DNA of 64,000 nt from Tabrizicola soli (GCF_015999335.1 NZ_JAEACP010000002.1:1-64000); one strand, 5' to 3'; shown: positions 35,586 to 50,042, numbered from the stretch's first letter. The notes: a model not told the origin generated them from the sequence alone. A program made the numbers and translations.

Positions 35586-36179
35586 ATGAGATTTGTGCTG
35601 GCGCTGATTGCGGCCCTTCTGGTCATCCCGTTCTTGGCCGACCCCGGCCTGGCCCAGGATTATCGCCTGCGCCCCGGCGACACCGTCCAGGTCGAGGTGC
35701 TTGAGGACACCACCCTCAACCGCTCTGCCATGGTCCTGCCGGACGGCCAGATCTCGCTGCCGCTGACCGGCTCGGTCCGCGCCGCAGGGCGTACGCTGGC
35801 GCAGATCCAGGCCGATCTCGCCACCCGCCTTGCCCCGAACTTCGCCGAACCGCCCACCGTCTTCGTGACCCTCGCCAGCCTGGCCGAGCGGGTAACCGCC
35901 CCGGCGCGCACCATCGACATCTTCATCCTTGGTGCCGCGAACACGCCCGGCCGCGTCGAAGTCCCCCCGGGCACCACGGTCCTTCAGGCCATTGCCGCCG
36001 CCGGCGGGCTCTCGCCCTTCGCCGCGACCAAGCGGCTGCAACTGCGCCGCATCGACAAGTCCGGCAGCGAAAATATCTACCGGATCGACTTCGACGCCAT
36101 CGAGCGCGGCGCCTCGAACACCACCCGCCTCGTCGATGGCGACGTGATCGTCGTCCCGCAACGCCGCCTGTTCGAGTAA
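35586..36179 (+). CDS. Polysaccharide export protein, short Wza-like (Poly_export + SLBB)
   Basis: This 197-residue outer-membrane-associated exporter component has a signal peptide (about 1-23, ending GLAQ) and the Poly_export N-terminal domain DYRLRPGDTVQVEVLED and LTGSVRAAGRTLAQIQADL. One SLBB domain (about 118-165: IFILGAANTPGRVEVPPGT, LQAIAAAGGLSPFA) and the closing DGDVIVVPQRR follow. It is shorter than Escherichia coli Wza (about 380 residues) and lacks its C-terminal amphipathic helix, as is common in alphaproteobacterial EPS loci. It lies nine bases before the outer-membrane beta-barrel gene. Confidence 0.9.
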   Translation: MRFVLALIAALLVIPFLADPGLAQDYRLRPGDTVQVEVLEDTTLNRSAMVLPDGQISLPLTGSVRAAGRTLAQIQADLATRLAPNFAEPPTVFVTLASLAERVTAPARTIDIFILGAANTPGRVEVPPGTTVLQAIAAAGGLSPFAATKRLQLRRIDKSGSENIYRIDFDAIERGASNTTRLVDGDVIVVPQRRLFE

Positions 36180-36187
36180 GCGCCCCC

Positions 36188-37414
36188 ATGCAACGAAGAT
36201 TTCCGCTTGGCGGCGCAATCGGTCTTGGCGCCGCCCTGATGGCATCGACCGCCACCGCACAGGATGCGGAGGGCGGATTGCGGCTGGTCTTCGGGATCGA
36301 GGAACGCCTTGAATACGGCCGCAATCTTGCGCTTGCGGTCCCGGCCGAAGGCTCGACCTCAAGTGCCGCGACCACGCTCAGCTTCGGCCTCTACTCCTCC
36401 ACGCCCCTCGACCGGCTGGAGTTCACCGCCTCGGCCGCGCTGCTGGTCGAGAATGCGCCGGACACCGACGGGACCGTGACCGAATTCGCCCGCCCCCGGC
36501 TGGGCTTCTCCTACACGCGCGAGGTTCCGAACGCGGTTTTCGGCATCGACCTCAGCTATATCCGCGATGACGTCGACAGCTTGGCAGAGGATCTGGATGA
36601 TGCCGATGCCACCGGAACCGAGACCGACTATGGCGTCGCCCTGCGATTCGAGACCGGCCGCACCACCCCGGCCAGCTTCTTCGTCACGGCGGCCCATGAG
36701 ATTACCGAATACGAGGACACCACAGATCCCGACCTGATCGACACGACGACGACCAGCCTGGAATCCGGCACCCGCCTGCGCTTCTCCGAGGTGCTGACCG
36801 GCACCGTCTCGCTGGAGTTTTCCCGCGAGGACGAGGACGGCGCGCCCGACACGACCGACACGCTGACCGCCGCTTTCGGGCTGGAGCACGCGCTGGCGAA
36901 CGGCAGCGCCTCGCTGGATTTCTCGCACAGCGCCGAGGACGGCGGCGAGGACCGCACCACGATCACCCTCGGCCGCGCGCTGGAGCTGCCCGCCGGCACG
37001 CTCGCGGCGCGGCTCGGGCTCAGCCGGTCCGACCTGGGCGGCACCGATCTCGTCGGCGGGCTCGACTGGAGCCAGCGGCTTCCGGACGGCGGGGTGACGG
37101 TCAGCCTGGAACGGTCCGCCAGCTATGATTCGGACATTGGCGAGACGACAGTCGAGACCGCCCTTTCCGTCGAGTGGACGCATGAGATCAACGCGCTTTC
37201 CTCTCTCGCCGCCGACGCCTCCTGGGCGCTCAGCGATGCCGCCTCCGAGCGGATCGAGGAAACCGAGCTTGGCGTCACCTACCGCACCGCGCTGACCCGG
37301 GACTGGCAGCTTGCCGGCGGCCTGCGCTACAGCTGGCGCGATGATGCCGACGGGCATGCCGAATCGCCGATGGTCTTCGTTTCGCTCGGCCGCAGCTTCA
37401 CCCTGCGCCCCTGA
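36188..37414 (+). CDS. Outer-membrane beta-barrel protein, EPS-locus type
   Basis: This 408-residue protein has a signal peptide (about 1-24, ending STATAQ). The remainder alternates polar and hydrophobic residues in short strands, as in an outer-membrane barrel, with acidic loops and a final strand rich in aromatics (VFVSLGRSFTLRP). Such proteins follow Wza-like exporters in exosortase-associated EPS loci and probably help the polymer cross the outer membrane. No enzymatic motif is seen. Confidence 0.78.
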   Translation: MQRRFPLGGAIGLGAALMASTATAQDAEGGLRLVFGIEERLEYGRNLALAVPAEGSTSSAATTLSFGLYSSTPLDRLEFTASAALLVENAPDTDGTVTEFARPRLGFSYTREVPNAVFGIDLSYIRDDVDSLAEDLDDADATGTETDYGVALRFETGRTTPASFFVTAAHEITEYEDTTDPDLIDTTTTSLESGTRLRFSEVLTGTVSLEFSREDEDGAPDTTDTLTAAFGLEHALANGSASLDFSHSAEDGGEDRTTITLGRALELPAGTLAARLGLSRSDLGGTDLVGGLDWSQRLPDGGVTVSLERSASYDSDIGETTVETALSVEWTHEINALSSLAADASWALSDAASERIEETELGVTYRTALTRDWQLAGGLRYSWRDDADGHAESPMVFVSLGRSFTLRP

Positions 37415-37480
37415 CGGGCCGGGGAACCAATCGGCCGCCTCTCTGGTTGACGGTGAACCCGCAACGAAAGAGGCACCGAA

Positions 37481-37879
37481 ATGCAAGACGCACCCTTCGC
37501 CGATCGCGCCACCGCCTCGGGCGGCGCACGCGACAGCATCCCTTCGTCCATGGTGTCCAGCGCCGATGTCAACGGCACCGAGGTCTACAGCCCCACCGGC
37601 GACCACCTGGGCCAGATCGACCACCTGATGATCGACAAGGTCTCGGGCCAGATCGCCTATGCGGTGATGAGCTTCGGCGGTTTCCTGGGTCTCGGCGCCG
37701 GCGAACACCCGGTGCCGTGGAAGAAGCTGACCTATGACACCAATCTCGGCGGTTTCGTCACCGACATCACGCAAGAGCAGCTGACCGGCGCGCCCCCCTG
37801 GACCAGGACCTGGTTCGACGACCCGGAGTACCACCGGCGCAGCTACGACTATTACGGCGTCCCGCCCTACTGGCTGTAA
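37481..37879 (+). CDS. PRC-barrel domain protein
   Basis: This 132-residue soluble protein has one PRC-barrel: TEVYSPTGDHLGQIDHLMIDKVSGQIAYAVMSFGG followed by PVPWKKLTYD. Stand-alone PRC-barrel proteins are frequent in Rhodobacterales and often stress-induced, but their partner is unknown. The start has GAGG eight bases upstream. A hairpin terminator follows the stop. It is probably the last gene before the housekeeping region and not part of the EPS system. Confidence 0.85.
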   Translation: MQDAPFADRATASGGARDSIPSSMVSSADVNGTEVYSPTGDHLGQIDHLMIDKVSGQIAYAVMSFGGFLGLGAGEHPVPWKKLTYDTNLGGFVTDITQEQLTGAPPWTRTWFDDPEYHRRSYDYYGVPPYWL

Positions 37880-37887
37880 CCTGCTGT

Positions 37888-37908
37888 CCCCGGCCCCTGG
37901 GGCCGGGG
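37888..37908. terminator. Bidirectional hairpin between PRC-barrel gene and rimO
   Basis: CCCCGGCC (37888-37895) pairs perfectly with GGCCGGGG (37901-37908) around a five-base loop. It lies between the converging stop codons at 37879 and 37910, the expected place for a shared terminator, although no long T tract follows. Confidence 0.6.
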
Positions 37909-37909
37909 A

Positions 37910-39289
37910 TTACAGCCGCCGCCCCCAGAGATCGTACTCCCCGGCCTCATCCACCTCGACCTTGACGATGTCGCCGGGCGCCAGTCCCTCGAAGCCCTCG
38001 TCGATGAAGAGATTACCGTCGATCTCGGGCGCGTCGGCCTTCGTGCGGCAGGTGGCGCCTTCCCCGTCCACTTCGTCGACGATCACCTCCAGCACTTTTC
38101 CAACCTTTTCGGCCAGTTTCGCCGCCGAAATCGCCTGGGCTTTTTCCATGAAGCGATCAAACCGCTCCTGCTTCACCTCTGGGGGCACATGGCCGGGCAG
38201 ATCGTTCGACCGCGCGCCGGCGACATTCTCGTACTGGAAGCAGCCGACCCGATCCAGTTGCGCCTCGTCCAGCCAGTCGAGCAGCGTCTGGAACTCCGCC
38301 TCGGTCTCGCCGGGATAGCCCACGATGAAGGTCGAGCGCAGCGTCAGCTCCGGGCAGACCGCGCGCCAGGCGGCGATCTCGTCCAGCGTCCTCGCCGCCG
38401 CCGCAGGCCGTGCCATGCGTTTCAGCGTGTCGGGATGGGCGTGCTGGAAGGGAATGTCGAGATAGGGCAGCACCAGCCCCTCCGCCATCAGCGGGATCAG
38501 CTCGCGCACATGCGGATAGGGATAGACGTAGTGCAGCCGCACCCAGGCGCCGAGTTTCCCCAACTCGCGCGCCAGATCGGTGATATGCGCCCGAACCTCG
38601 CCGCCTTTCCAGGGCGAGAGGTCATGCTTGCGGTCCACCCCATAGGCCGAGGTGTCCTGGCTGATCACCAGCAGTTCCTTCACCCCGGCCCCGACCAGCT
38701 TCTCCGCCTCGCGCAGGATGGCATGGGCCGGGCGGCTGACCAGGCGGCCGCGCATGTCGGGGATGATGCAGAACTTGCACTTGTGGTTGCAACCCTCGGA
38801 GATCTTTAGATAAGAATAGTGCCGAGGGGTCAGGCTCACGCCCGTCGTGGGCAGAAGGTCGATGAACGGATCCGGCGAGGGCGGCACCGCGCCATGCACC
38901 GCGTCCAGCACCGCCTCGTATTGATGCGGGCCGGTCACCGCCAGCACCTTGGGATGCGCGCCGGTGATATATTCCGGCTCGGCCCCAAGGCAGCCGGTCA
39001 CGATCACCCTGCCGTTTTCCTGCAAGGCCTCGCCGATCGCCTCCAGGCTTTCCGCCTTGGCCGAATCCAGAAACCCGCAGGTGTTCACGATCACCGCATC
39101 CGCGCCCTTGTAGTCCGGGCTGATCGCATAGCCCTCGGCCCTGAGGCGCGTCAGGATGCGCTCGCTGTCGACCAGCGCCTTGGGGCAGCCAAGGCTGACC
39201 ATGCCGATGGTCGGCTGGCCGTCGCGGCGGGTGTCGGGGACGAGCGCGCGGGCAAGGTCGGGACGGAGGATCGGCGGGTTCTGGGACAT
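37910..39289 (-). CDS. rimO: Ribosomal protein S12 methylthiotransferase RimO
   Basis: This 459-residue radical-SAM methylthiotransferase modifies an aspartate of ribosomal protein S12. It has an N-terminal UPF0004 domain with three cluster cysteines ([32 protein letters not shown]) and the radical-SAM motif [15 protein letters not shown] (CxxxCxxC). A C-terminal TRAM domain ends [20 protein letters not shown]. Length and motif order are those of RimO rather than MiaB. The start is the ATG for [11 protein letters not shown]. Confidence 0.95.
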   Translation of the reverse strand: MSQNPPILRPDLARALVPDTRRDGQPTIGMVSLGCPKALVDSERILTRLRAEGYAISPDYKGADAVIVNTCGFLDSAKAESLEAIGEALQENGRVIVTGCLGAEPEYITGAHPKVLAVTGPHQYEAVLDAVHGAVPPSPDPFIDLLPTTGVSLTPRHYSYLKISEGCNHKCKFCIIPDMRGRLVSRPAHAILREAEKLVGAGVKELLVISQDTSAYGVDRKHDLSPWKGGEVRAHITDLARELGKLGAWVRLHYVYPYPHVRELIPLMAEGLVLPYLDIPFQHAHPDTLKRMARPAAAARTLDEIAAWRAVCPELTLRSTFIVGYPGETEAEFQTLLDWLDEAQLDRVGCFQYENVAGARSNDLPGHVPPEVKQERFDRFMEKAQAISAAKLAEKVGKVLEVIVDEVDGEGATCRTKADAPEIDGNLFIDEGFEGLAPGDIVKVEVDEAGEYDLWGRRL

Positions 39290-39389
39290 GCGCCGCCTAT
39301 ACCCCGGGCGCATGCCCGAGAAAAGCCCGCCCTCTGGCATCCGGGTCCCGCCCCGGCTAGCCTGCACGCAACCGTGAGAAGGATCCCAG

Positions 39390-39968
39390 ATGCCCGCCCG
39401 CAACGACGCCGCCCTCGCCTTCCTGTCCGCCCGCCGCTCGCGCCCGGCGAAGCTGTTCACCCTGCCGGTCCCCGACCGCGACCAGCTGGTCGAGATCCTG
39501 ACCGCCGCCACCCGCGTCCCCGACCATGGCAAGCTGCAACCCTGGCGGCTGGTCGTCCTGCGCGGCGCGGCCTTCGCCCGGCTCGCCGACCTGGCCGAGA
39601 CCCGCGCGCGCGAGCTTGGCGGCGATGACGAGAAGATCGCCAAGGGGCGTGGGCAATATGACCTCGGCAAGCTTGCGGTGGTGGTGATCGCCTCGCCGAA
39701 ACCCCTGCCCAAGATCCCGCCGGTCGAGCAGCTTCTGTCCGCCGGCGCGCTCTGCATGGGCATCCTCAACGCGGCGGAGGCTGCGGGCTGGGGGGCGAAC
39801 TGGCTGACCGGCTGGCCCGCGCATGACCCGGAGTTCGCCGCCCGCGCCTTCGGCTGCCAGGGGGGCGAGACGGTGGCCGGGATCGTCCATATCGGCACCC
39901 CGCCCGCCGATGGCCCCGACCGCCCGCGCCCCGAGCCTGCAAGCCTGGTGACCTGGGTGGAGGCGTGA
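39390..39968 (+). CDS. Nitroreductase family protein (YdjA-like)
   Basis: This 192-residue FMN enzyme has [29 protein letters not shown] and a central [25 protein letters not shown], the flavin-binding layout of compact YdjA-type nitroreductases. It probably reduces nitro or quinone compounds with NAD(P)H. Its stop overlaps the GTG start of the EI24 gene, so the two are coupled. Confidence 0.87.
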   Translation: MPARNDAALAFLSARRSRPAKLFTLPVPDRDQLVEILTAATRVPDHGKLQPWRLVVLRGAAFARLADLAETRARELGGDDEKIAKGRGQYDLGKLAVVVIASPKPLPKIPPVEQLLSAGALCMGILNAAEAAGWGANWLTGWPAHDPEFAARAFGCQGGETVAGIVHIGTPPADGPDRPRPEPASLVTWVEA

Positions 39969-40660
39969 TCCTCGGCGCCTTCCTCCGCGCCCTGGGCCAG
40001 ATCGGCGACCGACGCTTCCGCCGGGTGCTGCTGCTCGGCGTCCTGCTGGCGCTGGCGCTTCTGGTCGCGGCCTATGCGGGCTTCCTGCAACTGGTCTGGT
40101 GGCTGTCCCCCGACAGCATCGAGATCCCCTTCGTCGGTCCCGTCACCGGGATCGACACACTCCTCGGCTGGGCCTCGATCCTGGTGATGCTGGGACTTTC
40201 GGTCTTCCTGATGGTTCCGGTCGCCTCGGCCTTCACCGGGCTATTCCTGGAAGACGTGGCCGACGCGGTCGAGGACCGGCACTATCCGAATCTCCCCCCC
40301 GCCACCGCCTTGCCCTGGGCCGAGGGCCTGCGCCAGTCGGTCAACTTCCTGGGCGTGGTCATCGCGGTGAACCTGCTGGCCCTCTTCCTCTACCCCCTCG
40401 CCGGCCCCGCGATCCCGCTGGTCTTCTGGGCGATCAACGGCTTCCTTCTCGGCCGCGAATACTTCACCCTGGTGGCCCTCCGCCGCCTGCCCCCGGCCGA
40501 GGCGAAGGCGATGCGGCGGCGCAACGGGCTCCGGCTCTGGCTGGCGGGAACGCTGATGGCCGCGCCGCTGTCGGTGCCGGTGCTGAACCTGGTGATCCCG
40601 GTGCTCGGCGTCGCCACCTTCACCCATCTCTTCCACCGCCTCGCCGCCGCCGGGCGCTGA
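39965..40660 (+). CDS. EI24 domain membrane protein (CysZ-like)
   Basis: This 231-residue inner-membrane protein has four main hydrophobic regions (about 20-45, 65-92, 125-155, 185-222). It carries the EI24/CysZ-family features [24 protein letters not shown] and [18 protein letters not shown]. CysZ members move sulfate; the role here is not established. The GTG start at 39965 overlaps the nitroreductase stop. Confidence 0.82.
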   Translation: MILGAFLRALGQIGDRRFRRVLLLGVLLALALLVAAYAGFLQLVWWLSPDSIEIPFVGPVTGIDTLLGWASILVMLGLSVFLMVPVASAFTGLFLEDVADAVEDRHYPNLPPATALPWAEGLRQSVNFLGVVIAVNLLALFLYPLAGPAIPLVFWAINGFLLGREYFTLVALRRLPPAEAKAMRRRNGLRLWLAGTLMAAPLSVPVLNLVIPVLGVATFTHLFHRLAAAGR

Positions 40661-40667
40661 CGCGGGC

Positions 40668-40696
40668 TTGACTTGGCCGCCCGGTCAAGGTGTATC
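40668..40696 (+). promoter_or_regulatory. Candidate sigma-70-type promoter of aspS
   Basis: TTGACT (40668-40673) and TGTATC (40691-40696) are separated by 17 bases and lie about 40 bases before the aspS ATG. The -35 is near consensus and the -10 matches weakly. It begins just after the stop of the EI24 gene. Confidence 0.5.
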
Positions 40697-40734
40697 GGCG
40701 CGATGGAATTCTGCCCCTTGGAAAGGGATCGACT

Positions 40735-42531
40735 ATGCACGCCTATCGCAGCCACACCTGCGCCGCGCTGAACAAGGCCCATGTGGGCGAAACCGTCCGC
40801 CTGTCCGGCTGGGTCCACCGGGTGCGCGACCATGGCGGCGTGCTCTTCATCGACCTGCGCGACCATTACGGGATCACGCAGCTGCTTTGCGACGGCGACA
40901 GCCCCGCCTTCGCCGCGCTGGAGAAGGTGCGCGCCGAATGGGTGATCCGCGTCGACGGCCGGGTCAAGGCGCGGGATGCCAGCCTGGTCAATGCCAAGAT
41001 CCCGACCGGCGAGATCGAGCTTTACGTTACCGAGGTCGAAGTCCTTGGCGCCTCGGACGAGCTGCCGCTGCCGGTCTTCGGCGACACCGAATATCCCGAG
41101 GAAACCCGCCTGACCTACCGTTTCCTCGACCTGCGCCGCGACACGATGCACCAGAACATGATGCTGCGCTCGAACGTGGTGCGCTGGCTGCGCAATGCGA
41201 TGTGGGACCAGGGCTTCACCGAGTTCCAGACCCCGATCATCACCGCCTCCTCGCCCGAGGGCGCGCGCGACTTCCTGGTGCCTTCGCGGCTGCATCCCGG
41301 CAAGTTCTACGCCCTGCCGCAGGCGCCGCAGCAGTTCAAGCAGCTGATCCAGGTCGCGGGCTTCGACCGCTATTTCCAGATCGCGCCCTGCTTCCGCGAC
41401 GAGGACCCGCGGGCGGACCGTTCGCCCACCGACTTCTACCAGCTCGACATCGAGATGAGCTTCGTGACGCAGGACGACATCTTCGCCGCCGTCCAGCCCG
41501 TGCTGCAGGGCCTGTTCGAGGCCTTCGGCAAGGGCCGCAAGGTCCATGCCGACTGGCCGCGCATCGCCTATCGCGACTCGCTCAAGTGGTATGGCTCCGA
41601 CAAGCCCGACCTGCGCAACCCGATCCGGATGCAGGACGTCAGCACGCATTTCCGCGGCTCGGGCTTCGCGATCTTCGCGAAACTGCTGGAGCAGGAGGGC
41701 AACGAGGTCCGCGCCATTCCCGCGCCCAAGGGTCCGTCGGGCGAGCCGGTGGGGCGGAAGTTCTGCGACCGGATGAACGCCTTCGCGCAGCAGCAGGGCC
41801 TGCCCGGCATGGGCTACATCTTCTGGCGCGAGGCCGAGGATGGCTCGGGCATGGAGGCGGCCGGCCCGCTCGCCAAGAACATCGGGCCCGAGCGGACCGA
41901 GGCGATCCGGCAGCAGCTGGGGCTGGAAAAGGGCGACGCGGCCTTCTTCCTGGGCGGCAAGCCGGAGACCTTCGAAGGCATCGCCGGCCGCGCGCGCAAC
42001 GTCATCGGCGAGGAGCTGGGCCTGACCGACCGCGACAGCTTCCGCTTCGTCTGGATCGTCGATTTCCCGATGTACGAGAAGACCGAGGAGGGGAGGATCG
42101 ACTTCTCGCACAACCCCTTCTCCATGCCGCAGGGCGGGCTGGAGGCGCTGATGGGCGACCCGCTGAAGGTGCATGCCTACCAGTACGACCTGGCCTGCAA
42201 CGGCTATGAGGTGATCTCGGGCGGCATCCGCAACCACAAGCCCGAGATCATGTACAAGGCCTTCGAACTCGCGGGCTACCCGAATTCCGAGGTCGACAAG
42301 CGGTTTGGCGGCATGGTGAAGGCGTTCAAGTACGGCGCCCCGCCGCACGGCGGCTGTGCCGCCGGGATCGACCGGCTGGTCATGCTGCTGGCCGACACCC
42401 AGAACATCCGCGAGGTCATCATGTTCCCGATGAACCAGCGCGCCGAGGATCTCCTGATGGGCGCGCCGTCCGAGCCGACGAACGAACAGCTGCGCGAACT
42501 GCGGCTGCGCGTCCTGCCGAAAGAGGCCTGA
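40735..42531 (+). CDS. aspS: Aspartyl-tRNA synthetase
   Basis: This 598-residue class IIb synthetase charges tRNA with aspartate. It has an N-terminal OB-fold anticodon domain ([23 protein letters not shown]), then class II motif 2 ([16 protein letters not shown]), the bacterial GAD insertion (about 300-420) and motif 3 ([11 protein letters not shown]). The length is normal for the bacterial type. The start at 40735 is preceded by AAGGGA; a longer frame to 40690 overlaps the promoter. It is possibly the non-discriminating form that also charges tRNA-Asn, as is common in alphaproteobacteria; this cannot be decided here. Confidence 0.97.
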   Translation: MHAYRSHTCAALNKAHVGETVRLSGWVHRVRDHGGVLFIDLRDHYGITQLLCDGDSPAFAALEKVRAEWVIRVDGRVKARDASLVNAKIPTGEIELYVTEVEVLGASDELPLPVFGDTEYPEETRLTYRFLDLRRDTMHQNMMLRSNVVRWLRNAMWDQGFTEFQTPIITASSPEGARDFLVPSRLHPGKFYALPQAPQQFKQLIQVAGFDRYFQIAPCFRDEDPRADRSPTDFYQLDIEMSFVTQDDIFAAVQPVLQGLFEAFGKGRKVHADWPRIAYRDSLKWYGSDKPDLRNPIRMQDVSTHFRGSGFAIFAKLLEQEGNEVRAIPAPKGPSGEPVGRKFCDRMNAFAQQQGLPGMGYIFWREAEDGSGMEAAGPLAKNIGPERTEAIRQQLGLEKGDAAFFLGGKPETFEGIAGRARNVIGEELGLTDRDSFRFVWIVDFPMYEKTEEGRIDFSHNPFSMPQGGLEALMGDPLKVHAYQYDLACNGYEVISGGIRNHKPEIMYKAFELAGYPNSEVDKRFGGMVKAFKYGAPPHGGCAAGIDRLVMLLADTQNIREVIMFPMNQRAEDLLMGAPSEPTNEQLRELRLRVLPKEA

Positions 42532-42594
42532 ACGCCCCTTGCCCCGCCCCGCGCCGCGTCCTAGCCTTCGCGGGCAGATGCGTCGGGGGGTGGC

Positions 42595-43320
42595 ATGACG
42601 GAACGGAAACTGGGACCCGTGGTTCAGGACTGGTCCCCGCCCCGCCGACCCGACCACGCCCCGATGCAGGGGCGGCTGGTCCGGCTGGAGCCCCTGGACG
42701 CCGATGCCCATGCCGAGGGCCTGCACGCGGGCTTCGCCGGGCATGATCCGCTTTGGGACTATCTCGGCTACGGCCCCTTCGCCTCGGCCGCCGAATACCA
42801 CCAATGGGCGCGTGCGCGCGAGGATGGCGAGGATCCGCGCTTCTTCGTGCTCTGCGACGCGCAGACCGGCCGGCCCGGCGGCATCGCCGCCTATCTGCGG
42901 ATCACGCCCGAGGCCGGCGGGATCGAGGTCGGCCATATCTGCATCGCTCCCCATCTCCAGCGCAGCGCCGCGGTGACCGAGGCGATGTTCCTGATGATGC
43001 AATGGGCCTTCGACGCGGGCTACCGGCGCTATGAGTGGAAATGCGACGCGCTGAACCTGCCCTCGCGCCGGGCGGCCGGGCGGCTGGGCTTCAGCTTCGA
43101 GGGCGTCTTCCGCCAGCACCTGATCGTCAAGGGCCGCAACCGCGATACCGCCTGGTTCTCGGTGATCGACAGCGAATGGCCCGCCCTCTCGCGCGCCTTC
43201 GCGACCTGGCTTGCGCCAGGGAATTTCGACGCCGGGGGGCGCCAGCGCAGCAGCCTTTCCGACCTCACCCGTCCGCTGCGTGCGAATAACGACCCCGCAT
43301 TGCGCGCTCAGACCGGCTGA
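42595..43320 (+). CDS. GNAT acetyltransferase, RimJ/RimL-like
   Basis: This 241-residue N-acetyltransferase has MQGRLVRLEPLDADAHAEGL, the acetyl-CoA-binding region VGHICIAPHLQRSAAVTEAM and the NLPSRRAAGRLGFSFEGVFRQ motif that is diagnostic of the RimJ/RimL type. The substrate is unknown. The last 13 bases overlap the convergent receiver-domain gene. Confidence 0.88.
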   Translation: MTERKLGPVVQDWSPPRRPDHAPMQGRLVRLEPLDADAHAEGLHAGFAGHDPLWDYLGYGPFASAAEYHQWARAREDGEDPRFFVLCDAQTGRPGGIAAYLRITPEAGGIEVGHICIAPHLQRSAAVTEAMFLMMQWAFDAGYRRYEWKCDALNLPSRRAAGRLGFSFEGVFRQHLIVKGRNRDTAWFSVIDSEWPALSRAFATWLAPGNFDAGGRQRSSLSDLTRPLRANNDPALRAQTG

Positions 43321-43973
43321 AGCGCCATCAGCCGCTCAGCCAGGAGCCGCGACAGCGCCTGCCGCCCGTCCTCGGCCCCGGCGCGGACCGCCGCCGCCTC
43401 CAGCGGCGCGTCGCCGATCGTGCGGGCAAGCCCACGGACGAAGCCGGTCACATAGCCCGCGTCGCCCGCCCCCGCGACCAGCGCCGCCGCCCGGGCGAGA
43501 TCGTCGCGCAGCGCCATCGGATCGGCGGGCGGGGCCTCCACCGCCCCGGCCTCGACATCCGGCCCGGTGCCGGTGAGAAGCTGCCGCACCAACCGCAGGA
43601 AGCCCGCGACGGAAGCAAAGGGCTTGTCGAAGAAGGCCACCGCCCCGGCATCCAGCGCCGGGGCCCGGCCTTCGGGATCGCCGCTGATCGCCAGGACCGG
43701 GATCCCCCGCGCCGCGGCCGCGGCGATCAGCTCCTCCCCCCTTCCATCGGGCAGGCCGAGGTCGGCGATCAGCAGGTCCGGCCGGTAGCTGGCCAGGTGC
43801 AGCCGCGCCGTCGCCAAAGTCTCGACCCGGCGCAGGCGGGCCCCGGCGCGGGTCAGGATCAGGCGCAGCGCGTCGCTGGCGAAACGGCTGTCCTCGACCG
43901 CAAGCACGGTCACGCCGCGCAGGGGCAGCGGTGATTCGGACGGCGGCAGCGGGCCGTCGGGCAGGAAGGGCAT
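43308..43973 (-). CDS. Response-regulator receiver-domain protein with unrecognised C-terminus
   Basis: This 221-residue protein has a CheY-like receiver domain (about 20-135): acidic pair Glu27-Asp28, phospho-acceptor Asp71 in LLIADLGLPDG, and Lys in FFDKPF. The C-terminal 80 residues are alanine-rich helices with no DNA-binding or output motif I can name; a degenerate Hpt-like bundle is possible. GGAGG lies seven bases before the ATG. No histidine kinase is adjacent, so it is an orphan regulator. Confidence 0.82.
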   Translation of the reverse strand: MPFLPDGPLPPSESPLPLRGVTVLAVEDSRFASDALRLILTRAGARLRRVETLATARLHLASYRPDLLIADLGLPDGRGEELIAAAAARGIPVLAISGDPEGRAPALDAGAVAFFDKPFASVAGFLRLVRQLLTGTGPDVEAGAVEAPPADPMALRDDLARAAALVAGAGDAGYVTGFVRGLARTIGDAPLEAAAVRAGAEDGRQALSRLLAERLMALQPV

Positions 43974-44094
43974 GGCGGGCCTCCGTCTGGAACGGAGCCA
44001 GATTGCGCCCGCGCCGGTAAACAGCCGGTAAACAGGATTGCGACCACCTCCCGCTTGGCCTAATCCCATGGCCGAAACCCTGCGCGAGGACCAG

Positions 44095-44499
44095 ATGATC
44101 GGACGCCTGAACCATGTCGCCATCGCCGTGCCGGACCTGACCGCCGCGGCCGAGCAGTATCGCACCGCCCTTGGCGCCAGGGTCGGCGCGCCGCAGCCCG
44201 AACCCGACCATGGCGTCACCGTCATCTTCATCGAACTGCCGAACACCAAGATCGAGCTTCTGCACCCCCTGGGCGAGAATTCCCCGATCACCGGCTTTCT
44301 GGAAAAGAACCCCTCCGGCGGCATCCACCACATCTGCTACGAGGTCGACGACATCCTCGCCGCCCGCGACCATCTGAAGGCAACGGGCGCGCGCGTCCTG
44401 GGCTCGGGCGAGCCGAAGATCGGCGCGCATGGCAAGCCGGTGCTGTTCCTGCATCCCAAGGACTTCAACGGCTGCCTGGTGGAGCTTGAACAGGCATGA
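44095..44499 (+). CDS. mce: Methylmalonyl-CoA epimerase
   Basis: This 134-residue VOC-fold enzyme interconverts the (R) and (S) forms of methylmalonyl-CoA in propionate metabolism. Motifs are LNHVAIAVPDL (metal His), FIELPNTKIELLHPLGENSPI, GGIHHICYEVDD (metal His) and HPKDFNGCLVELEQ (metal Glu). The start at 44095 follows GAGGA and gives the usual family length. The stop overlaps the DUF1467 start (ATGA). Confidence 0.93.
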   Translation: MIGRLNHVAIAVPDLTAAAEQYRTALGARVGAPQPEPDHGVTVIFIELPNTKIELLHPLGENSPITGFLEKNPSGGIHHICYEVDDILAARDHLKATGARVLGSGEPKIGAHGKPVLFLHPKDFNGCLVELEQA

Positions 44500-44765
44500 C
44501 CATCACCGGGGCCGTCGTCCTTTACGCGATCGTCTGGTTCGTGACCCTCTTCGTCGTGATGCCGCTGCGCACCCGCACCCAGGAGGAGGAGAACCATGTC
44601 GTGCCCGGCACCCCCCCCGGCGCCCCGGCGCATGAGGAGCTCGGCCGCATCGCCTGGATCACCACGCTTTTCGCCACGCCGGTCTGGGCCTTGATCGTGG
44701 CGGTCATCCTCTCGGGCTGGATCGGCATTGCCGACCTGGATTTCTTCGGCCGGTTGAACCGCTAG
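44496..44765 (+). CDS. DUF1467 family membrane protein
   Basis: This 89-residue protein has two membrane helices (about 3-24 and 54-74) flanking the conserved VMPLRTRTQEEENHVVPGTPPGAPAHEEL loop of the alphaproteobacterial DUF1467 family. Its position directly after methylmalonyl-CoA epimerase is a conserved pairing in the group; the function is unknown. Confidence 0.9.
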   Translation: MTITGAVVLYAIVWFVTLFVVMPLRTRTQEEENHVVPGTPPGAPAHEELGRIAWITTLFATPVWALIVAVILSGWIGIADLDFFGRLNR

Positions 44766-45327
44766 CCCGCCCAGACCGCCGGGATCAGCCCGCGCAGGGC
44801 ATTGCCGACCCAAAGCCGGACCTTCGGCAGATCGGCGGCCCGCAGCACCTCCTCCGGGCAGGCCAGTTCGGCCCGAAGCACCCCCGGCAAGAGGCCGCAG
44901 GACAAGGGCGGCGTGCGCATCCCCTGCCCCCGGTCGAAGAAGACCGTGGTGATCGAGCCGTCGCAGACCTCGTCCTGTTCGTTCAGGAACACCAGCTCGT
45001 CCAGCCCCTCGGGCAGTTCAGCCCGCGCCCGGTCATAGACCGCGCGCCGGGTCGATTTCACCCGCAGCCAGGGATCGGCCGAGCGCAGCCTTTCCCCCGC
45101 ACGGCCCAGCCGCCACAGGGATTTCGCGGGCGGTAAGGCGGCGACCTGCCATTCCACCCGGCCCGCGCCGTCCAGCGTCAGCCGCAGCCGCGCCGGATGC
45201 TCCGGACCGGACACCTCGATCGGCGGACAATCCCAGCCCAGAAGTGCCGCCGAGTGCCGCAGCCGCGCCAGGTGCAGCGCCCAGCGCGGGGCCGCCGCCC
45301 CGTCCCAGAGCGCCGTCTCGATCAGCT

Positions 45328-46476
<1,149 letters not shown>

Positions 46477-46572
46477 CGTCCCTGCCCCCGAGATAGGCCG
46501 ATCCCGCCCCCCGCGCCAGAGCCTTTCCCGACCCCGCCCCCCGCCTTTGCGACCGGCCTCCCGCCCCGCGCC

Positions 46573-46617
46573 GCAAATCTTTTCGAAAAGATTTGCAAAA
46601 TCCCTCGAAGGATTTTG
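46573..46617. repeat. REP-like double hairpin upstream of carB
   Basis: The 24-base segment 46573-46596 is a perfect palindrome (GCAAATCTTTTC and its complement). It is followed immediately by CAAAATCC (46596-46603) and GGATTTTG (46610-46617), a second stem with a six-base loop. The A/T-rich repeat stands out in this high-GC DNA and looks like a short interspersed repeat of the genus. It lies about 90 bases before carB and on the 5' side of pabB. Confidence 0.7.
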
Positions 46618-46706
46618 GCCTGCCCCGCCGCCGCCGTTTGCCCCTTGCGCCCCCCCGGCCTCTCGCTATAACCCGCCCAATTTTGCGCACATCGATGGGG
46701 GCTGAC

Positions 46707-50036
<3,330 letters not shown>

Positions 50037-50042
50037 TGCCGA

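Noticed and set aside
19125-37414. An exosortase or PEP-CTERM protein in the EPS locus
   Set aside because: No eight-helix protein with the exosortase Cys/Arg/His pattern and no short PEP-type sorting tail was found; the O-antigen ligase-like protein does not show it.
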